Source: Puniceibacterium antarcticum
GTDB lineage: Bacteria > Pseudomonadota > Alphaproteobacteria > Rhodobacterales > Rhodobacteraceae
Direction: 5' to 3'
Assembly (NCBI RefSeq): GCF_002760615.1
Contig: NZ_AWWI01000016.1
Coordinates: forward strand, 1 to 64,000
Length of the DNA stretch: 64,000 nt
Shown here: piece by piece, positions 1 through 8,769 of the stretch
Layout of the letters: each line of letters opens with the position of its first letter
How positions within the stretch are numbered: the stretch's first letter is position 1
Program-made: the position numbers and the translations under genes
The notes under the pieces: generated by a model
Told to the model about the DNA's origin: nothing
Database searches by the model: none
Seen by the model: the letters and a program-made list of their open reading frames with translations, nothing else

Positions 1-760
1 ACGACCCTTGCGCGATGCGTGATCGACCCAATCGATTAAGCCGTGACATTGCGCCGATGATGAGCAGGCGCCTGATATCCGCCTGACCTGCTTTCGTGAT
101 CCGCCCCAATCGCTCTTTGCCACCTGAGGAATGCTGCCGTGGCACGAGCCCCAGCCATGCAGAGAAGTCCCCTCCACGCCGGAAGGTTTTCATGTCCGGT
201 GAAAAGGCTTCGAAAGCCAAGGCCGTGATAGGGCCGACGCCTGGTAGGGTTTGCAGGCGTTTCGCCGTCTTCAGCAAGCTGATGTGCCTTCTTGGTCCTC
301 GCGTCAATGCGCACTGTTTTTTCCTCAATCTGCTGCAGCAGATCTCTGCACTCCTCGCGCGCCAGCAAAGGCAAGAACGCCTATGAGATAGGCACATCGG
401 AAACGCCTCGAACCAGCATCATGTTGGCAGCCAGCGCGCTGACCACGGGCCGAAGAATCTACCCCGAGGACCCACACTAGGGGCCGCGCGAAAAGATCCG
501 ACGGACAGGAACAGAATAAAAAGAATCGCTCTGGCGATCTCTTGGATGGTGTGAAGGTCATCCCGCAGATCAACGATGAGTTCACGAATCTTGCTCTGAC
601 CTCTGGCTGCAACGCTGCCAAACTCTGCCATATGAGCGTGCAGCGCATTGATCAGCACGGTGCGTTGCTGCACCAGAAGACCCCGGGCTGGATGTAACAT
701 CAGAATAGCCTGCTGATCGGCGATCTTAATCGCAGCTAAATACATGTTCGGTCGGGTAAC
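1..760 (-). pseudogene. IS110-family transposase remnant, frameshifted and truncated
   Basis: Read leftward, pieces in different frames match the C-terminal two thirds of an IS110 transposase. From about 745 there is a helical segment with LLVQQRTVLINALHAHMAEF. After it come a segment like the Transposase_20 core (GPITALAFEAFSPDMKTF, then GGDFSAWLGLVPRQHSSGGK, around 110-240) and the tail LGRITKAGQADIRRLLI at about 50-110. The reading frame changes several times and the N-terminal DEDD catalytic half is absent to the right of 760, so it cannot encode an active enzyme. The C-terminal end runs off the left edge. Family assignment is from recognised conserved blocks; exact breakpoints are not resolved. 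Confidence 0.8.
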
Positions 761-1131
761 CCAAAAAGTGTGATCTTAACCATCATCTCACTTTCTCTTT
801 CTTATGCTTTGCTGTCGCGCAAAACTTGACGCCGGAAGGCCAAGATAGACGGGAACAGCCCGGTTCAGAGAACATGGTAGTGCCACAAGGCGTTTAGCGC
901 TGTATTCCAACTGGTCGCCAGTTCTGGCCGAGAGCTGCGACGGTCAAACTATAGCAGGAAAAAGATACATAAGATGTTCAGCCATGCCATCTGCCCATAA
1001 AGTAAGCAGATGGGACGACAGAAACACGTCATTCAAGTCAATTCTCTTGCCAAATGCTGTGACTTCTTAATACGGTCTTAATCACTCGGCCAAGGGCTCA
1101 ATGACGAGACCGCCGTAATTTTAGAATCACA
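761..1131. other. Intergenic stretch with a weak promoter candidate
   Basis: No convincing coding region is seen. A possible sigma-70 promoter facing right is TTGCCA at 1047-1052 and TAATAC at 1068-1073, but the 15-bp spacer is short. CGGTCT (1073-1078) and AGACCG (1107-1112) could pair in a transcript and form an extra leader stem before the palindrome and terminator that follow. These are visual matches only. Confidence 0.35.
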
Positions 1132-1150
1132 TTTCCGCATCATGCGGAAA
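1132..1150 (+). promoter_or_regulatory. Perfect 19-bp palindrome in the amide operon leader
   Basis: TTTCCGCAT and ATGCGGAAA flank a single central base. As DNA it could be an operator. As RNA it forms a strong hairpin (7-bp stem, ATCAT loop) ten bases before the terminator-like hairpin at 1160. The position, between a presumed promoter and an operon that encodes its own ANTAR antiterminator, suggests a leader RNA element. Confidence 0.55.
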
Positions 1151-1159
1151 GGCAACATG

Positions 1160-1200
1160 GCCTCTGCAGCGATTACCGCTGGCAGGGGCTTTTCTTTTTT
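1160..1200 (+). terminator. Terminator-like attenuator in front of the amiC-like gene
   Basis: A GC-rich stem pairs 1160-1171 with 1177-1189 (one bulged G and one G-U pair), closes a 5-base ATTAC loop and is followed by a T-rich run, CTTTTCTTTTTT. It ends only eight bases before the first start codon. There is no rightward gene upstream that would need termination, and the second gene of the operon is an AmiR-type antiterminator. Known ami operons use a leader terminator opened by AmiR, so this is probably the regulated attenuator. The loop is not the canonical ANTAR hexaloop. Confidence 0.65.
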
Positions 1201-1208
1201 GGTGATCA

Positions 1209-2366
1209 ATGATGCGGCGTCTCGACCTTTCAATCGGCCTGCTCTTTTCCCAAAGCGGGTCCTATCAGGCTGTGAGCATGGCCATGCGCGCAGGAGCGAT
1301 CCTTGCGATTGAAGAGATCAACGCTGACAAAGATGCGCCAGTGTTCATAAAACCGGCGGAAGTAGACCCTGCCGGAGACCTCGCGGGCTATGTCGAAGGT
1401 GCACGCACACTTTTGCAGGACCAGAGCCTGCGTCACGTGATCGGGTGCTATACATCTTCCAGCCGCAAAGAAGTGCTACCGCTTTTCGAAAAGTCGGATG
1501 CGATGCTCTGGTATCCCTCCCACTACGAAGGCTTCGAGACCTCGGAAAACATCGTCTACAGTGGTGCGGCGCCAAGCCAACACATCATACCACTGTCACG
1601 CCATTTACTGAAGAATTTCGGGGTACGCGGCTGGATGGTCGGGTCGAATTATATCTGGGCTTGGGAAAACAACAGAATCCTGCGCGACGCGATCAACGCT
1701 GCGGGCGGTTCAGTCCTCGGTGAGCGGTATTTTCCCGTGGGAGAAACCGATCTGGCAGATATCGTCCGTCAGATCGTCGCCGACCGTCCCGATTTCGTGT
1801 TCACGACCCTGATAGGCCAGTCGGGATTCGTGTTTCTGAACATGCTGCGCGCGGCGGCAAGTGCTGCAGGGATCGACCAGCCTCGCGAAATGCCGGCCGC
1901 AAGCTGCAGCCTGTCCGAGGCCGAACTGCCGCTGATAGGCGACGCTGCGTCCGGGCACCTGTCCTCCTCTGTCTATTTTTCCACTATCTCCTCACCCGAA
2001 AATCGAAAATTTGCCGCGCTTTGGACCCCGCGTTTCGGGCATCTGGGGCAACCGTCTGCAGATGCGGAAGCGGCCTATGTGGCAGTGCATCTTCTGGCCC
2101 GCGCCGTCGCGCGCGCAGGCAGTGACGGGTTCGAGGAGGTCCGCGAGGCCGTCAGGGGCCTGACTTTCAACGCCCCGCAAGGCCGGGTTACGGTAGATCC
2201 TGACAACCTGCATTGCTGGATGCGGCCACGCATCGGCCGGTCACGAACCGACGGCGCCTTTGACATCCTGATGGAGCATCCCGTTGCTGTCCGCCCCGAC
2301 CCCTATCTGATCTGGGTCAACGAGGCCGACGACAAGTACGGCCCCGATCTCAGGCTGATCAAATGA
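1209..2366 (+). CDS. AmiC-like cytoplasmic amide sensor (periplasmic-binding-protein fold)
   Basis: This 385-aa protein has the type I periplasmic-binding fold of the AmiC/UrtA family but no signal peptide, as expected for AmiC, which senses small amides in the cytoplasm and holds AmiR inactive. The N-terminus reads LSIGLLFSQSGSYQAV, then EEINAD near residue 38, and a GCYTSSSRKEVLPLFE segment typical of AmiC and UrtA near residue 80. The start lies in ATGATG right after the leader terminator. GGTGA at 1201-1205 is spaced better for the second ATG at 1212, so either may be used. Its stop overlaps the ANTAR gene by 4 bp, implying coupled translation of sensor and antiterminator. The ligand is inferred from the family and the downstream amidase. 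Confidence 0.85.
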   Translation: MMRRLDLSIGLLFSQSGSYQAVSMAMRAGAILAIEEINADKDAPVFIKPAEVDPAGDLAGYVEGARTLLQDQSLRHVIGCYTSSSRKEVLPLFEKSDAMLWYPSHYEGFETSENIVYSGAAPSQHIIPLSRHLLKNFGVRGWMVGSNYIWAWENNRILRDAINAAGGSVLGERYFPVGETDLADIVRQIVADRPDFVFTTLIGQSGFVFLNMLRAAASAAGIDQPREMPAASCSLSEAELPLIGDAASGHLSSSVYFSTISSPENRKFAALWTPRFGHLGQPSADAEAAYVAVHLLARAVARAGSDGFEEVREAVRGLTFNAPQGRVTVDPDNLHCWMRPRIGRSRTDGAFDILMEHPVAVRPDPYLIWVNEADDKYGPDLRLIK

Positions 2367-2977
2367 GCCGCTCAATCCTCAAGAACTTTCGCGGGCTGCG
2401 CGCTCTGGTGATCATGGCACCCGACGCAGGCCGCGACACGCTGGAACGCACCTTGGGCAAGCTGGGGCTTGAGGTCATCATCGCCGAGAGTCCGGCCTTG
2501 CCCACCGACAGCACCGACATATTCGATGTGGTGTTATTCGATGCAGATGATGGCGCGGACACCTGTATGGATGCACACGTCATGCGCGAGCGGCCGCTGA
2601 TCGCCATCATCGGAAGCGAGGCCCCCAGCCGGTTGGCGCGGGTGATCCGCCACCGAGCCGCGAGCCACATTCTGAAGCCGGTGCGCAGTGCCGGCATTTT
2701 CACGGCCCTCCTTTTGGCGGTAAACGAACACGCTGCCCGCATGCGCCATGAACAGGAAATGCTGGCCTTACGCCGCCGCCTAGCGGGGCGCCGTGTGGTG
2801 ATGAAAGCTGTCCTGCAGCTGATGACCCTCTGCGGTCTGTCCGAAGAGGACGCCTACGAATGGCTCCGCCGCGAGGCGATGGAACGCAGAATTCCGATGG
2901 AGGACATGGCGCGACATGCCCTCGGAGACGGCCCTCACCCCGGGCCGCAAAAAACTCGCGCATCAAGACCGGAATAA
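2363..2977 (+). CDS. ANTAR-domain antiterminator, AmiR-like
   Basis: The 204-aa protein has an N-terminal degenerate receiver-like domain (about residues 10-125) and a C-terminal ANTAR RNA-binding domain (about 140-190), seen in the helical run with AVLQLMTLCGLSEEDAYEWL and a following RREAMERRIPMEDMA. AmiR of Pseudomonas has the same layout: it is unphosphorylated, sequestered by AmiC and releases transcription termination in the ami leader when an amide binds AmiC. The 4-bp overlap with the sensor gene fits a 1:1 complex. Its likely RNA target is the leader at 1132-1200. The last 15 residues are proline/arginine-rich and outside the domain. Confidence 0.88.
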   Translation: MSRSILKNFRGLRALVIMAPDAGRDTLERTLGKLGLEVIIAESPALPTDSTDIFDVVLFDADDGADTCMDAHVMRERPLIAIIGSEAPSRLARVIRHRAASHILKPVRSAGIFTALLLAVNEHAARMRHEQEMLALRRRLAGRRVVMKAVLQLMTLCGLSEEDAYEWLRREAMERRIPMEDMARHALGDGPHPGPQKTRASRPE

Positions 2978-3026
2978 CCGGCGCACGACCCGACCAGACC
3001 AATCACGCAACAGTGGAGAAACACAC

Positions 3027-4268
3027 ATGACACGCACACGCCCCAACCTTGCCAGCCTGATGGCCGGTGCTGCCCTGGCGCTTGCCGCCGCAGCGCCCGG
3101 TTTCGCTCAGGACGGCCCGATCAAGATCGGCGTTCTCGAAGACCAGTCCGGCGACTTTGCCGCTGCCACCACGGTCAAGGTGCATGCCATCCAGCTCGCC
3201 GCCAAGGAAATCAACGACGCCGGCGGCATCAATGGCCGCCCCGTCGAACTGGTGATCTACGACACCCAGTCCGACAACCGCCGCTATCAGGAATTCATGC
3301 GCCGGGTGCTGCAGTCCGACAAGGTGGATGTGGTCTTTGCGGGCTTTTCCTCGGCCTCGCGCGAAGCGTACCGGCCCATCGTCAACCAGTTTGACGGCCT
3401 CGCCTTTTACAACAACCAGTACGAAGGCGGTGTCTGCGACAACAACATGATCGTCACCGGCGCCGTGCCGGAACAGCAATTCTCGACCCTGATCCCGTGG
3501 ATGATGGAAGAATACGGCCCCAACGTCTACACGCTTGCTGCGGATTACAACTTTGGTCAGATCTCCGCTGAATGGGTGCGCAATATCGTTGAAGAGAACG
3601 GCGGCACCATGGCGGGAGAAGAATTCATCCCGCTCGGGGTGTCTCAGTTCGGCCAGACGATCCAGAACATCCAGTCGTCTGATGCGGATTTTGTCGTGAC
3701 CCTGCTGGTCGGCGCGGCGCAGGCCTCCTATTACGAACAGGCGTCTTCGGCCAATGTCGGCCTGCCGATGGCCTCTTCGGTGAACGTCGGTCAGGGCTAC
3801 GAGCACAAGCGCTTTACCCCGCCGAGCCTCGCCAACATGTATGTCACCACGAACTACATCGAAGAGATCGACACACCCGCATCCAAAGATTTCGTTGAAC
3901 GCTTTCACGCGATGTTCCCGGATGAGCCCTATATCAACCAGGAAGCCGCAAACTCCTACATCGCGATGAACCTCTACAAGCAGATGGTCGAACGGGCGGG
4001 CACCACCGATCACGACGCCGTCCGCGCGGTTCTGGCCGAAGGCGATGTCTGCTTTGACGGCCCCTCGGGCAATGTCTGCCTGGATCCCAAGAGCCAGCAC
4101 ATGTCCCACACGATCTATCTGGCCAAGGTCAACGACGACCATTCGATCACCTTCCCCAAGGTCTGGGAAGATATCGAACCCTACTGGCTGGGCGATGCGG
4201 GCTGCGATCTGACGAAAAACGATCCAAGCGCGCAGTATACCCCGTCCTCGCCGCCCCCGGCGCAGTGA
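3027..4268 (+). CDS. ABC transporter substrate-binding protein, urea/amide (UrtA/FmdD) type
   Basis: The predicted 413-aa precursor starts at ATG 3027, preceded by GGAG, not at the longer in-frame ATG 2916. From 3027 it opens with a basic n-region, an alanine-rich hydrophobic core and an FAQ-D cleavage site near residue 25. The mature part has the Leu/Ile/Val-type binding fold (IKIGVLEDQSGDFAAA, AAKEINDAGGINGRPVE). It belongs with UrtA and the methylotroph FmdD rather than LivJ. It is homologous to the cytoplasmic sensor two genes upstream, as is usual in such loci. No urease genes are in view and an amidase ends the operon, so short-chain amides or formamide are a better guess than urea. Confidence 0.85.
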   Translation: MTRTRPNLASLMAGAALALAAAAPGFAQDGPIKIGVLEDQSGDFAAATTVKVHAIQLAAKEINDAGGINGRPVELVIYDTQSDNRRYQEFMRRVLQSDKVDVVFAGFSSASREAYRPIVNQFDGLAFYNNQYEGGVCDNNMIVTGAVPEQQFSTLIPWMMEEYGPNVYTLAADYNFGQISAEWVRNIVEENGGTMAGEEFIPLGVSQFGQTIQNIQSSDADFVVTLLVGAAQASYYEQASSANVGLPMASSVNVGQGYEHKRFTPPSLANMYVTTNYIEEIDTPASKDFVERFHAMFPDEPYINQEAANSYIAMNLYKQMVERAGTTDHDAVRAVLAEGDVCFDGPSGNVCLDPKSQHMSHTIYLAKVNDDHSITFPKVWEDIEPYWLGDAGCDLTKNDPSAQYTPSSPPPAQ

Positions 4269-4283
4269 TCCTCTGACCAGACC

Positions 4284-4309
4284 TGCCGGGCGGGTCCCCC
4301 TGTCCGGCA
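4284..4309 (+). other. Intercistronic hairpin after the binding-protein gene
   Basis: TGCCGG (4284-4289) pairs with CCGGCA (4304-4309). It sits in the 75-bp gap between binding protein and first permease and has no T run right after it. Such hairpins often stabilise the upstream mRNA so that binding protein exceeds permease; that role is inferred. Confidence 0.4.
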
Positions 4310-4343
4310 CACCCGCATTTTTCAAAAAAAGGAGTCCGAGCGG

Positions 4344-5216
4344 ATGGCCCTGTTCCAGAGCGTCTTTGGCATGCTCTATCAATTCGGAGACACCTTTGCC
4401 TTTCTGGTGATTTCCTGCGCCGGACTGGCGGTGATCTTTGGCATGATGGGGGTAATCAACCTCGCTCATGGCGAATTCATCATGTGCGGCGCCTATGTGA
4501 CGGCCAGTGCGGCGCGCGCCGGTCTGCCCCTTCCGCTGGCGATCCTCACGGGTGCGCTTGTGGCCGGTCTGGTCGGAATGCTGGTCGAACGGCTGGTGAT
4601 CCGCCACCTCTATCACCGTCCGCTGGATTCGATCATCGCAACCTGGGGCATCAGCCTGATTGCAACGCAGGGCGTTCTGATCGTGCTTGGCTCCACCATG
4701 CAGGGCGTCGGCACACCCTTGGGCAGTATTGACGTCGGCGGACGCTCTTATTCGCTTTACCGCCTCGTGCTCATGGCATGCGCGCTCGGCCTGCTCGGCG
4801 GGCTTTACGTCCTCTTCTACCACAGCCGCTTTGGCGTGATCGCCCGCGCGACGATCCAGAAACCGCAGATGGCCCATGCCCTCGGCGTCAACACCGGGCG
4901 CATGTACGGGCTGACCTTTGGTCTGGGCGCGGCACTCGCCGGGCTCGCCGGGGGTCTTTATGCGCCGACCATGACCATGGTGCCGACCATGGGCTCCACC
5001 TTCATGGTCGAAAGCTTTGTGACCGTGGTTGTCGGCGGCGCCGATATCTTTGTGGGCGCGGCCCCTGCCGCCGCAATTCTTGCCCTGATCAAGGCGGGGC
5101 TGACGGCCTGGTATGGCCAGCTCTTCGGTCAGATCGGCCTGCTGGTCACCGTCATCCTTGTCATCCGCATCCTGCCCGGAGGTCTCTCCGGCTGGCTCAA
5201 GGGAACCACCAGATGA
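4344..5216 (+). CDS. Branched-chain/urea-type ABC transporter permease (LivH/UrtB family)
   Basis: This 290-aa hydrophobic protein has about eight membrane segments and the family signature around residues 25-55 (AGLAVIFGMMGVINLAHGEF). An ATIQKPQMAHALGVNT segment near residue 170 is the coupling loop to the ATPase, followed by a GLAAGLAGGLY-like region. It is shorter than cyanobacterial-type UrtB, which carries a long N-terminal extension, and matches LivH or FmdE in size. A GGAG ribosome-binding site precedes ATG 4344. Its stop overlaps the next permease start, so the two halves of the channel are translated together. Confidence 0.9.
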   Translation: MALFQSVFGMLYQFGDTFAFLVISCAGLAVIFGMMGVINLAHGEFIMCGAYVTASAARAGLPLPLAILTGALVAGLVGMLVERLVIRHLYHRPLDSIIATWGISLIATQGVLIVLGSTMQGVGTPLGSIDVGGRSYSLYRLVLMACALGLLGGLYVLFYHSRFGVIARATIQKPQMAHALGVNTGRMYGLTFGLGAALAGLAGGLYAPTMTMVPTMGSTFMVESFVTVVVGGADIFVGAAPAAAILALIKAGLTAWYGQLFGQIGLLVTVILVIRILPGGLSGWLKGTTR

Positions 5217-6298
5217 CCCTGAATACGACCGACACTGTACCGCGCAGCCGCGCTCGCAGACTGTTTTCCCGCCTTGAGGGGCCGCAAACCATGGGCAGCG
5301 GACCCGCCTTCTGGACCGTCGCCGCGCTGGTTCTGGGCGTCGCTGCCGCCTATCCGCTGATCGCCGACGCCTGGACCGTCGGCAACGCCGCCTACTTTCT
5401 GATCTGGACCTTCATGGCCATGGGGCTGGGCGTCGTCTGGGGCTATGCCGGCGCGCTCAGCTTTGGGCAAACCGCCTTTTTTGGCCTCGCCGGGTATGCT
5501 TACGGCGTGATCACCATAAACCTTGGCACCGCCTACGGGCTGACCATCGTGGCGCTGCTGCTGTCGGTGGCCATTGGCGGGTTGTTCGCGCTGGTGATCG
5601 GCTATTTCATGTTCTACGGGCGCATTCAGGGCGTGTTCATCGGCATCGTGACCCTTTCGGTGACGCTGGTGCTGGAAACCTTCATGGCCCAGACCGCCGG
5701 CCCCCAGTGGCGCATCGGAGAGGCGCGCCTGAACGGCTTCAACGGCATGTCCGGCATGCCGCCCCTCACCCTGCCGTGGTTTGGCGGTGACATCGTGCTT
5801 TATCCCGGCCCACCGCTTTATTACCTGCTGCTCGGGTTGGTCGTCATCTGCTATCTCGGCCTGCGCATCCTGCTGAATTCACCCTTTGGCAATGTGCTGG
5901 TGGCGATCCGCGAAAATCCGCACCGCGTGGGGATGCTTGGCTATGACGTGCGGCTCTATCAGATGCTGGCCTTTGGCATCGGCGGTGCCTTTGCCGCCCT
6001 GTCCGGCGCGCTCTACACCGCCTGGGGTCAGTATATCACCCCCTCCAGCATGGGGCTGACATCCGCCGCACTGCCCATCGTCTGGGTCGCTGTCGGCGGG
6101 CGGCGCGACATCACCGCGACACTGATCGGCACGCTGGTCGTGCTGGCAGGTTTCCAGACCCTGACCATCTATGGCAGCCAGTATGCGCTGGTCGTGATGG
6201 GTGCGCTGCTGCTGGTCACCGTTCTCGCCGCACCTCAGGGGCTGATCGTCGGCGCCATGACCCTTCTGGGCCGCCTTTTCCAGAGGAGCAAGACATGA
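5213..6298 (+). CDS. Branched-chain/urea-type ABC transporter permease (LivM/UrtC family)
   Basis: This is the second permease, 361 aa from ATG 5213, which overlaps the previous stop as ATGA. The frame is open further upstream to 4778, but that part lies inside the first permease and is not credible. Family features are the GYAGALSFGQTAFFGLAGYAYG segment near residue 80 and the loop VAIRENPHRVGMLGYDV near residue 235. The first 40 residues are polar and precede the first membrane helix. It ends four bases into the first ATPase gene. Confidence 0.9.
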   Translation: MTLNTTDTVPRSRARRLFSRLEGPQTMGSGPAFWTVAALVLGVAAAYPLIADAWTVGNAAYFLIWTFMAMGLGVVWGYAGALSFGQTAFFGLAGYAYGVITINLGTAYGLTIVALLLSVAIGGLFALVIGYFMFYGRIQGVFIGIVTLSVTLVLETFMAQTAGPQWRIGEARLNGFNGMSGMPPLTLPWFGGDIVLYPGPPLYYLLLGLVVICYLGLRILLNSPFGNVLVAIRENPHRVGMLGYDVRLYQMLAFGIGGAFAALSGALYTAWGQYITPSSMGLTSAALPIVWVAVGGRRDITATLIGTLVVLAGFQTLTIYGSQYALVVMGALLLVTVLAAPQGLIVGAMTLLGRLFQRSKT

Positions 6299-7014
6299 CT
6301 GAGATCCTCAAGGTTCAGGGCCTGCGCAAGGCCTTTGGCGGGGTCGTCGTGGCCAATGGCATCGATTTTTCCCTGTCCAAAGGCGCGATGCACTGCCTGA
6401 TCGGCCCGAACGGCGCGGGCAAGTCCAGCTTTTTCCGCCTGCTGCTGGGCGAACACGCCCCCGATGCTGGCACCATCACCTTTGATGGCAGCGACATCAC
6501 CGGCCTGCGATCCTTCCAGCGCATCCGTCGCGGCATCTCGGTCAAATTTCAGGTGCCCGGTATCTTCAAGGCACTGTCAGTGCGTCAGAACCTCGAAGTC
6601 GCGTTTCAGGATCACCTACACGGTCACAGCCTCTCGGCCACCATCCGCGAAATGCTCGATTTCACCGACCTGCGCGCAGAAGAGATGACCCCCGCAGGCA
6701 TCCTGTCCCACGGCCAGCAGCAATGGCTTGAAATCGCCATGGCCGTCGGGGTCGAACCCAAGCTTCTGCTTCTCGACGAGCCGACCGCAGGCATGTCCCC
6801 GGACGAGACGCGCAAGACCGGCGAGATGCTGCACGAGCTCAACGGGCGTGGCATCACCATTCTGGCCGTTGAACATGACATGGCCTTTGTCGAACAAATC
6901 GCGAAACGGGTAACGGTACTGCATTTCGGGTCGATCTTTGCCGAGGGCACGATCACCGAAATCATTGATCACCCCGGCGTGCAGGAAATCTATCTGGGGA
7001 CTGCCGATGTCTGA
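6295..7014 (+). CDS. ABC transporter ATP-binding protein (LivG/UrtD family)
   Basis: This 239-aa ATPase of the amide-type transporter shows Walker A GPNGAGKSSFF near residue 38. Its signature reads LSHGQQQWLEIAMAV near residue 140; SHGQ replaces the usual SGGQ, as is common in UrtD proteins. Walker B is LLLLDEPTAGM and the H-loop is AVEHDM. It overlaps the upstream permease by 4 bp and the partner ATPase by 8 bp, so the transporter is one tightly coupled operon. Membrane-associated on the cytoplasmic face. Confidence 0.9.
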   Translation: MTEILKVQGLRKAFGGVVVANGIDFSLSKGAMHCLIGPNGAGKSSFFRLLLGEHAPDAGTITFDGSDITGLRSFQRIRRGISVKFQVPGIFKALSVRQNLEVAFQDHLHGHSLSATIREMLDFTDLRAEEMTPAGILSHGQQQWLEIAMAVGVEPKLLLLDEPTAGMSPDETRKTGEMLHELNGRGITILAVEHDMAFVEQIAKRVTVLHFGSIFAEGTITEIIDHPGVQEIYLGTADV

Positions 7015-7720
7015 TCAGCCGCTTCTGAAAATCTCCGGTCTCCGCTCGGGCTATGGCGGCGAAACCGTCCTGCAAGGGGTCGATCTGGCCATCGCCAAGG
7101 GCGAGATTGTGGCCGTGGTCGGCCGCAACGGCGTGGGCAAAAGCACCCTGATGCGCACGCTGACAGGGTTGCTGAAACCCAGCGCTGGCACGATCCAGTT
7201 TCAGGGGCGCGATGCGACGGCAGATGGCGCGGACACCCGCGCCTGCAACGGCATCGGCTATATCCCGCAAGGGCGCGAGGTGTTTCCCGAACTCACGATC
7301 CGCGAAAACCTGATCGTGGGCGAAGTGGCCGGCAAGGGGCGCGGTACACCCGATTACGACACGGTCTACCGCTTTTTTCCCATCCTCAAGGAACGCAGCC
7401 GACAGCGCGCCGGCACGCTTTCAGGGGGACAACAGCAACAACTCGCCATCGCCCGCGCCATGATCGGCAATCCGGCCCTGATGCTGCTGGACGAACCGTC
7501 CGAAGGCATCCAGCCGTCGATCATCAAGGATATCGCGCGCAACATGCGCACTCTGAACGCAGAAACCGGCGTGGCCGTGCTGTTGGTCGAACAGAACCTT
7601 GACCTGATCGTGTCGCTCGCCGACCGTGGCCACGTCATGGAAAAGGGCCGCATCGTCGCGGATCTCGGCCCCGACGAAATCCGATCCCGCAGCGAAGTGC
7701 GCAAATATCTGACCATCTGA
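7007..7720 (+). CDS. ABC transporter ATP-binding protein (LivF/UrtE family)
   Basis: This is the second ATPase, 237 aa from ATG 7007, inside the end of the previous gene; the longer in-frame ATG at 6938 would overlap that gene too far. Walker A is GRNGVGKSTLM near residue 40. A YIPQGREVFPELTIREN segment characteristic of LivF/UrtE follows near residue 85. The signature is LSGGQQQQLAIARAM and Walker B LMLLDEPSEGIQPS. It completes a one-binding-protein, two-permease, two-ATPase importer. Confidence 0.9.
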   Translation: MSDQPLLKISGLRSGYGGETVLQGVDLAIAKGEIVAVVGRNGVGKSTLMRTLTGLLKPSAGTIQFQGRDATADGADTRACNGIGYIPQGREVFPELTIRENLIVGEVAGKGRGTPDYDTVYRFFPILKERSRQRAGTLSGGQQQQLAIARAMIGNPALMLLDEPSEGIQPSIIKDIARNMRTLNAETGVAVLLVEQNLDLIVSLADRGHVMEKGRIVADLGPDEIRSRSEVRKYLTI

Positions 7721-7764
7721 AACCCGACGACCACCACACAACACCTAAACAAAGGGAACATAAA

Positions 7765-8751
7765 ATGTCCTGGCTCAGCACATCCATCATGGCGCAAAAA
7801 GGCGTCGCAAAAGGCGTCGAAGGCGCCCGCCACAAGATCACCATCGAAGATCAGGGCAAATTCCACTACGTCTACGGCCCCTACGCAACACCGGTGCTTG
7901 AGGTTGAACCGGGCGCCGTGGTCACCGTCGAAACCCACGACGCGTTTGAGGGCGCAATCACCGAAGTCGTGGACAACCCCTCGTCTCTGCTGAACTTTCC
8001 ATTCCTGAACCCGCAGACCGGACCGATCTATGTCAAGGGCGCGGAAAAGGGCGATGCGCTTGCCGTGCGCATCATTTCGATCACCCCGCGCGGGGCACAG
8101 CCCGTCGGCACCACCTGCATGCTGAGCGAATTCGGCGGTCTCGTCGCCACGGGTGATACGGCCCTGCTCAATGCGCCCCTGCCCGAAAAGGTGAAAAAGG
8201 TCGTCGTGGACGAAGACGGCGTTCACTGGTCCGACACCCTCACCCTGCCCTACGAGCCTTTCATCGGCACCATCGGCACCTCGCCCCAGATCGAGGCGAT
8301 ATCGTCTCTGCAGCCTGACTATTACGGCGGCAACATGGATGTGCCGGATGTGGCACCCGGCTCGATCATCTACCTGCCGGTCAACACCGAGGGCGGCTAT
8401 CTTTACCTTGGCGACTGCCACGCCATTCAGGGGGACGGCGAACTTTGCGGTGTCGCCCTCGAAATCCCGGCCACCGTGGAAATCCACATCGACCTGATCA
8501 AAGGACACGGAAACTCCTGGCCGCAGCTTGAGACCGAGGACAAGATGATGTTCATCGGCTCCGCCCGCCCGATGGAAGACGCCGCCCGCATCGCCTACCG
8601 CGAACTGGTGCGCTGGGTCGCTGCCGAAACAGGACAATCGGAATCTGACGCCTACATGTTGCTGACGATGTGCGGCAAGGTGCGGCTGGGCAATATGGTT
8701 GACCCGAAATACAGCCTCGCCGCCGGCATCGAAAAGAAATACCTGAAATAA
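7765..8751 (+). CDS. Acetamidase/formamidase family amidohydrolase
   Basis: The 328-aa protein belongs to the FmdA/AmdA family, which hydrolyses formamide or acetamide to ammonia and the acid in the cytoplasm. The family is recognised from the beta-rich N-terminal half (GPYATPVLEVEPGAVVTVET near residue 30, GPIYVKGAEKGDALAV near 85) and the central segment with VNTEGGYLYLGDCHAIQGDG near residue 210. It is shorter than fungal formamidases (about 410 aa) but matches bacterial acetamidases. ATG 7765 follows AAGGGAA. Being last but one behind the sensor, antiterminator and importer, it supplies the likely substrate class of the operon: short amides. Confidence 0.85.
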   Translation: MSWLSTSIMAQKGVAKGVEGARHKITIEDQGKFHYVYGPYATPVLEVEPGAVVTVETHDAFEGAITEVVDNPSSLLNFPFLNPQTGPIYVKGAEKGDALAVRIISITPRGAQPVGTTCMLSEFGGLVATGDTALLNAPLPEKVKKVVVDEDGVHWSDTLTLPYEPFIGTIGTSPQIEAISSLQPDYYGGNMDVPDVAPGSIIYLPVNTEGGYLYLGDCHAIQGDGELCGVALEIPATVEIHIDLIKGHGNSWPQLETEDKMMFIGSARPMEDAARIAYRELVRWVAAETGQSESDAYMLLTMCGKVRLGNMVDPKYSLAAGIEKKYLK

Positions 8752-8769
8752 ACGCAAGGAGCTGAACAG

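Noticed and set aside
3003-4877. 624-aa open frame on the minus strand
   Set aside because: It lies opposite the binding protein and permease genes, has His/Asp/Arg-rich shadow composition and no family features.
3027-7720. Urea-specific transport (urtABCDE)
   Set aside because: No urease genes are present and the operon contains an AmiC/AmiR pair and an amidase; amides fit better, though urea transport cannot be excluded.
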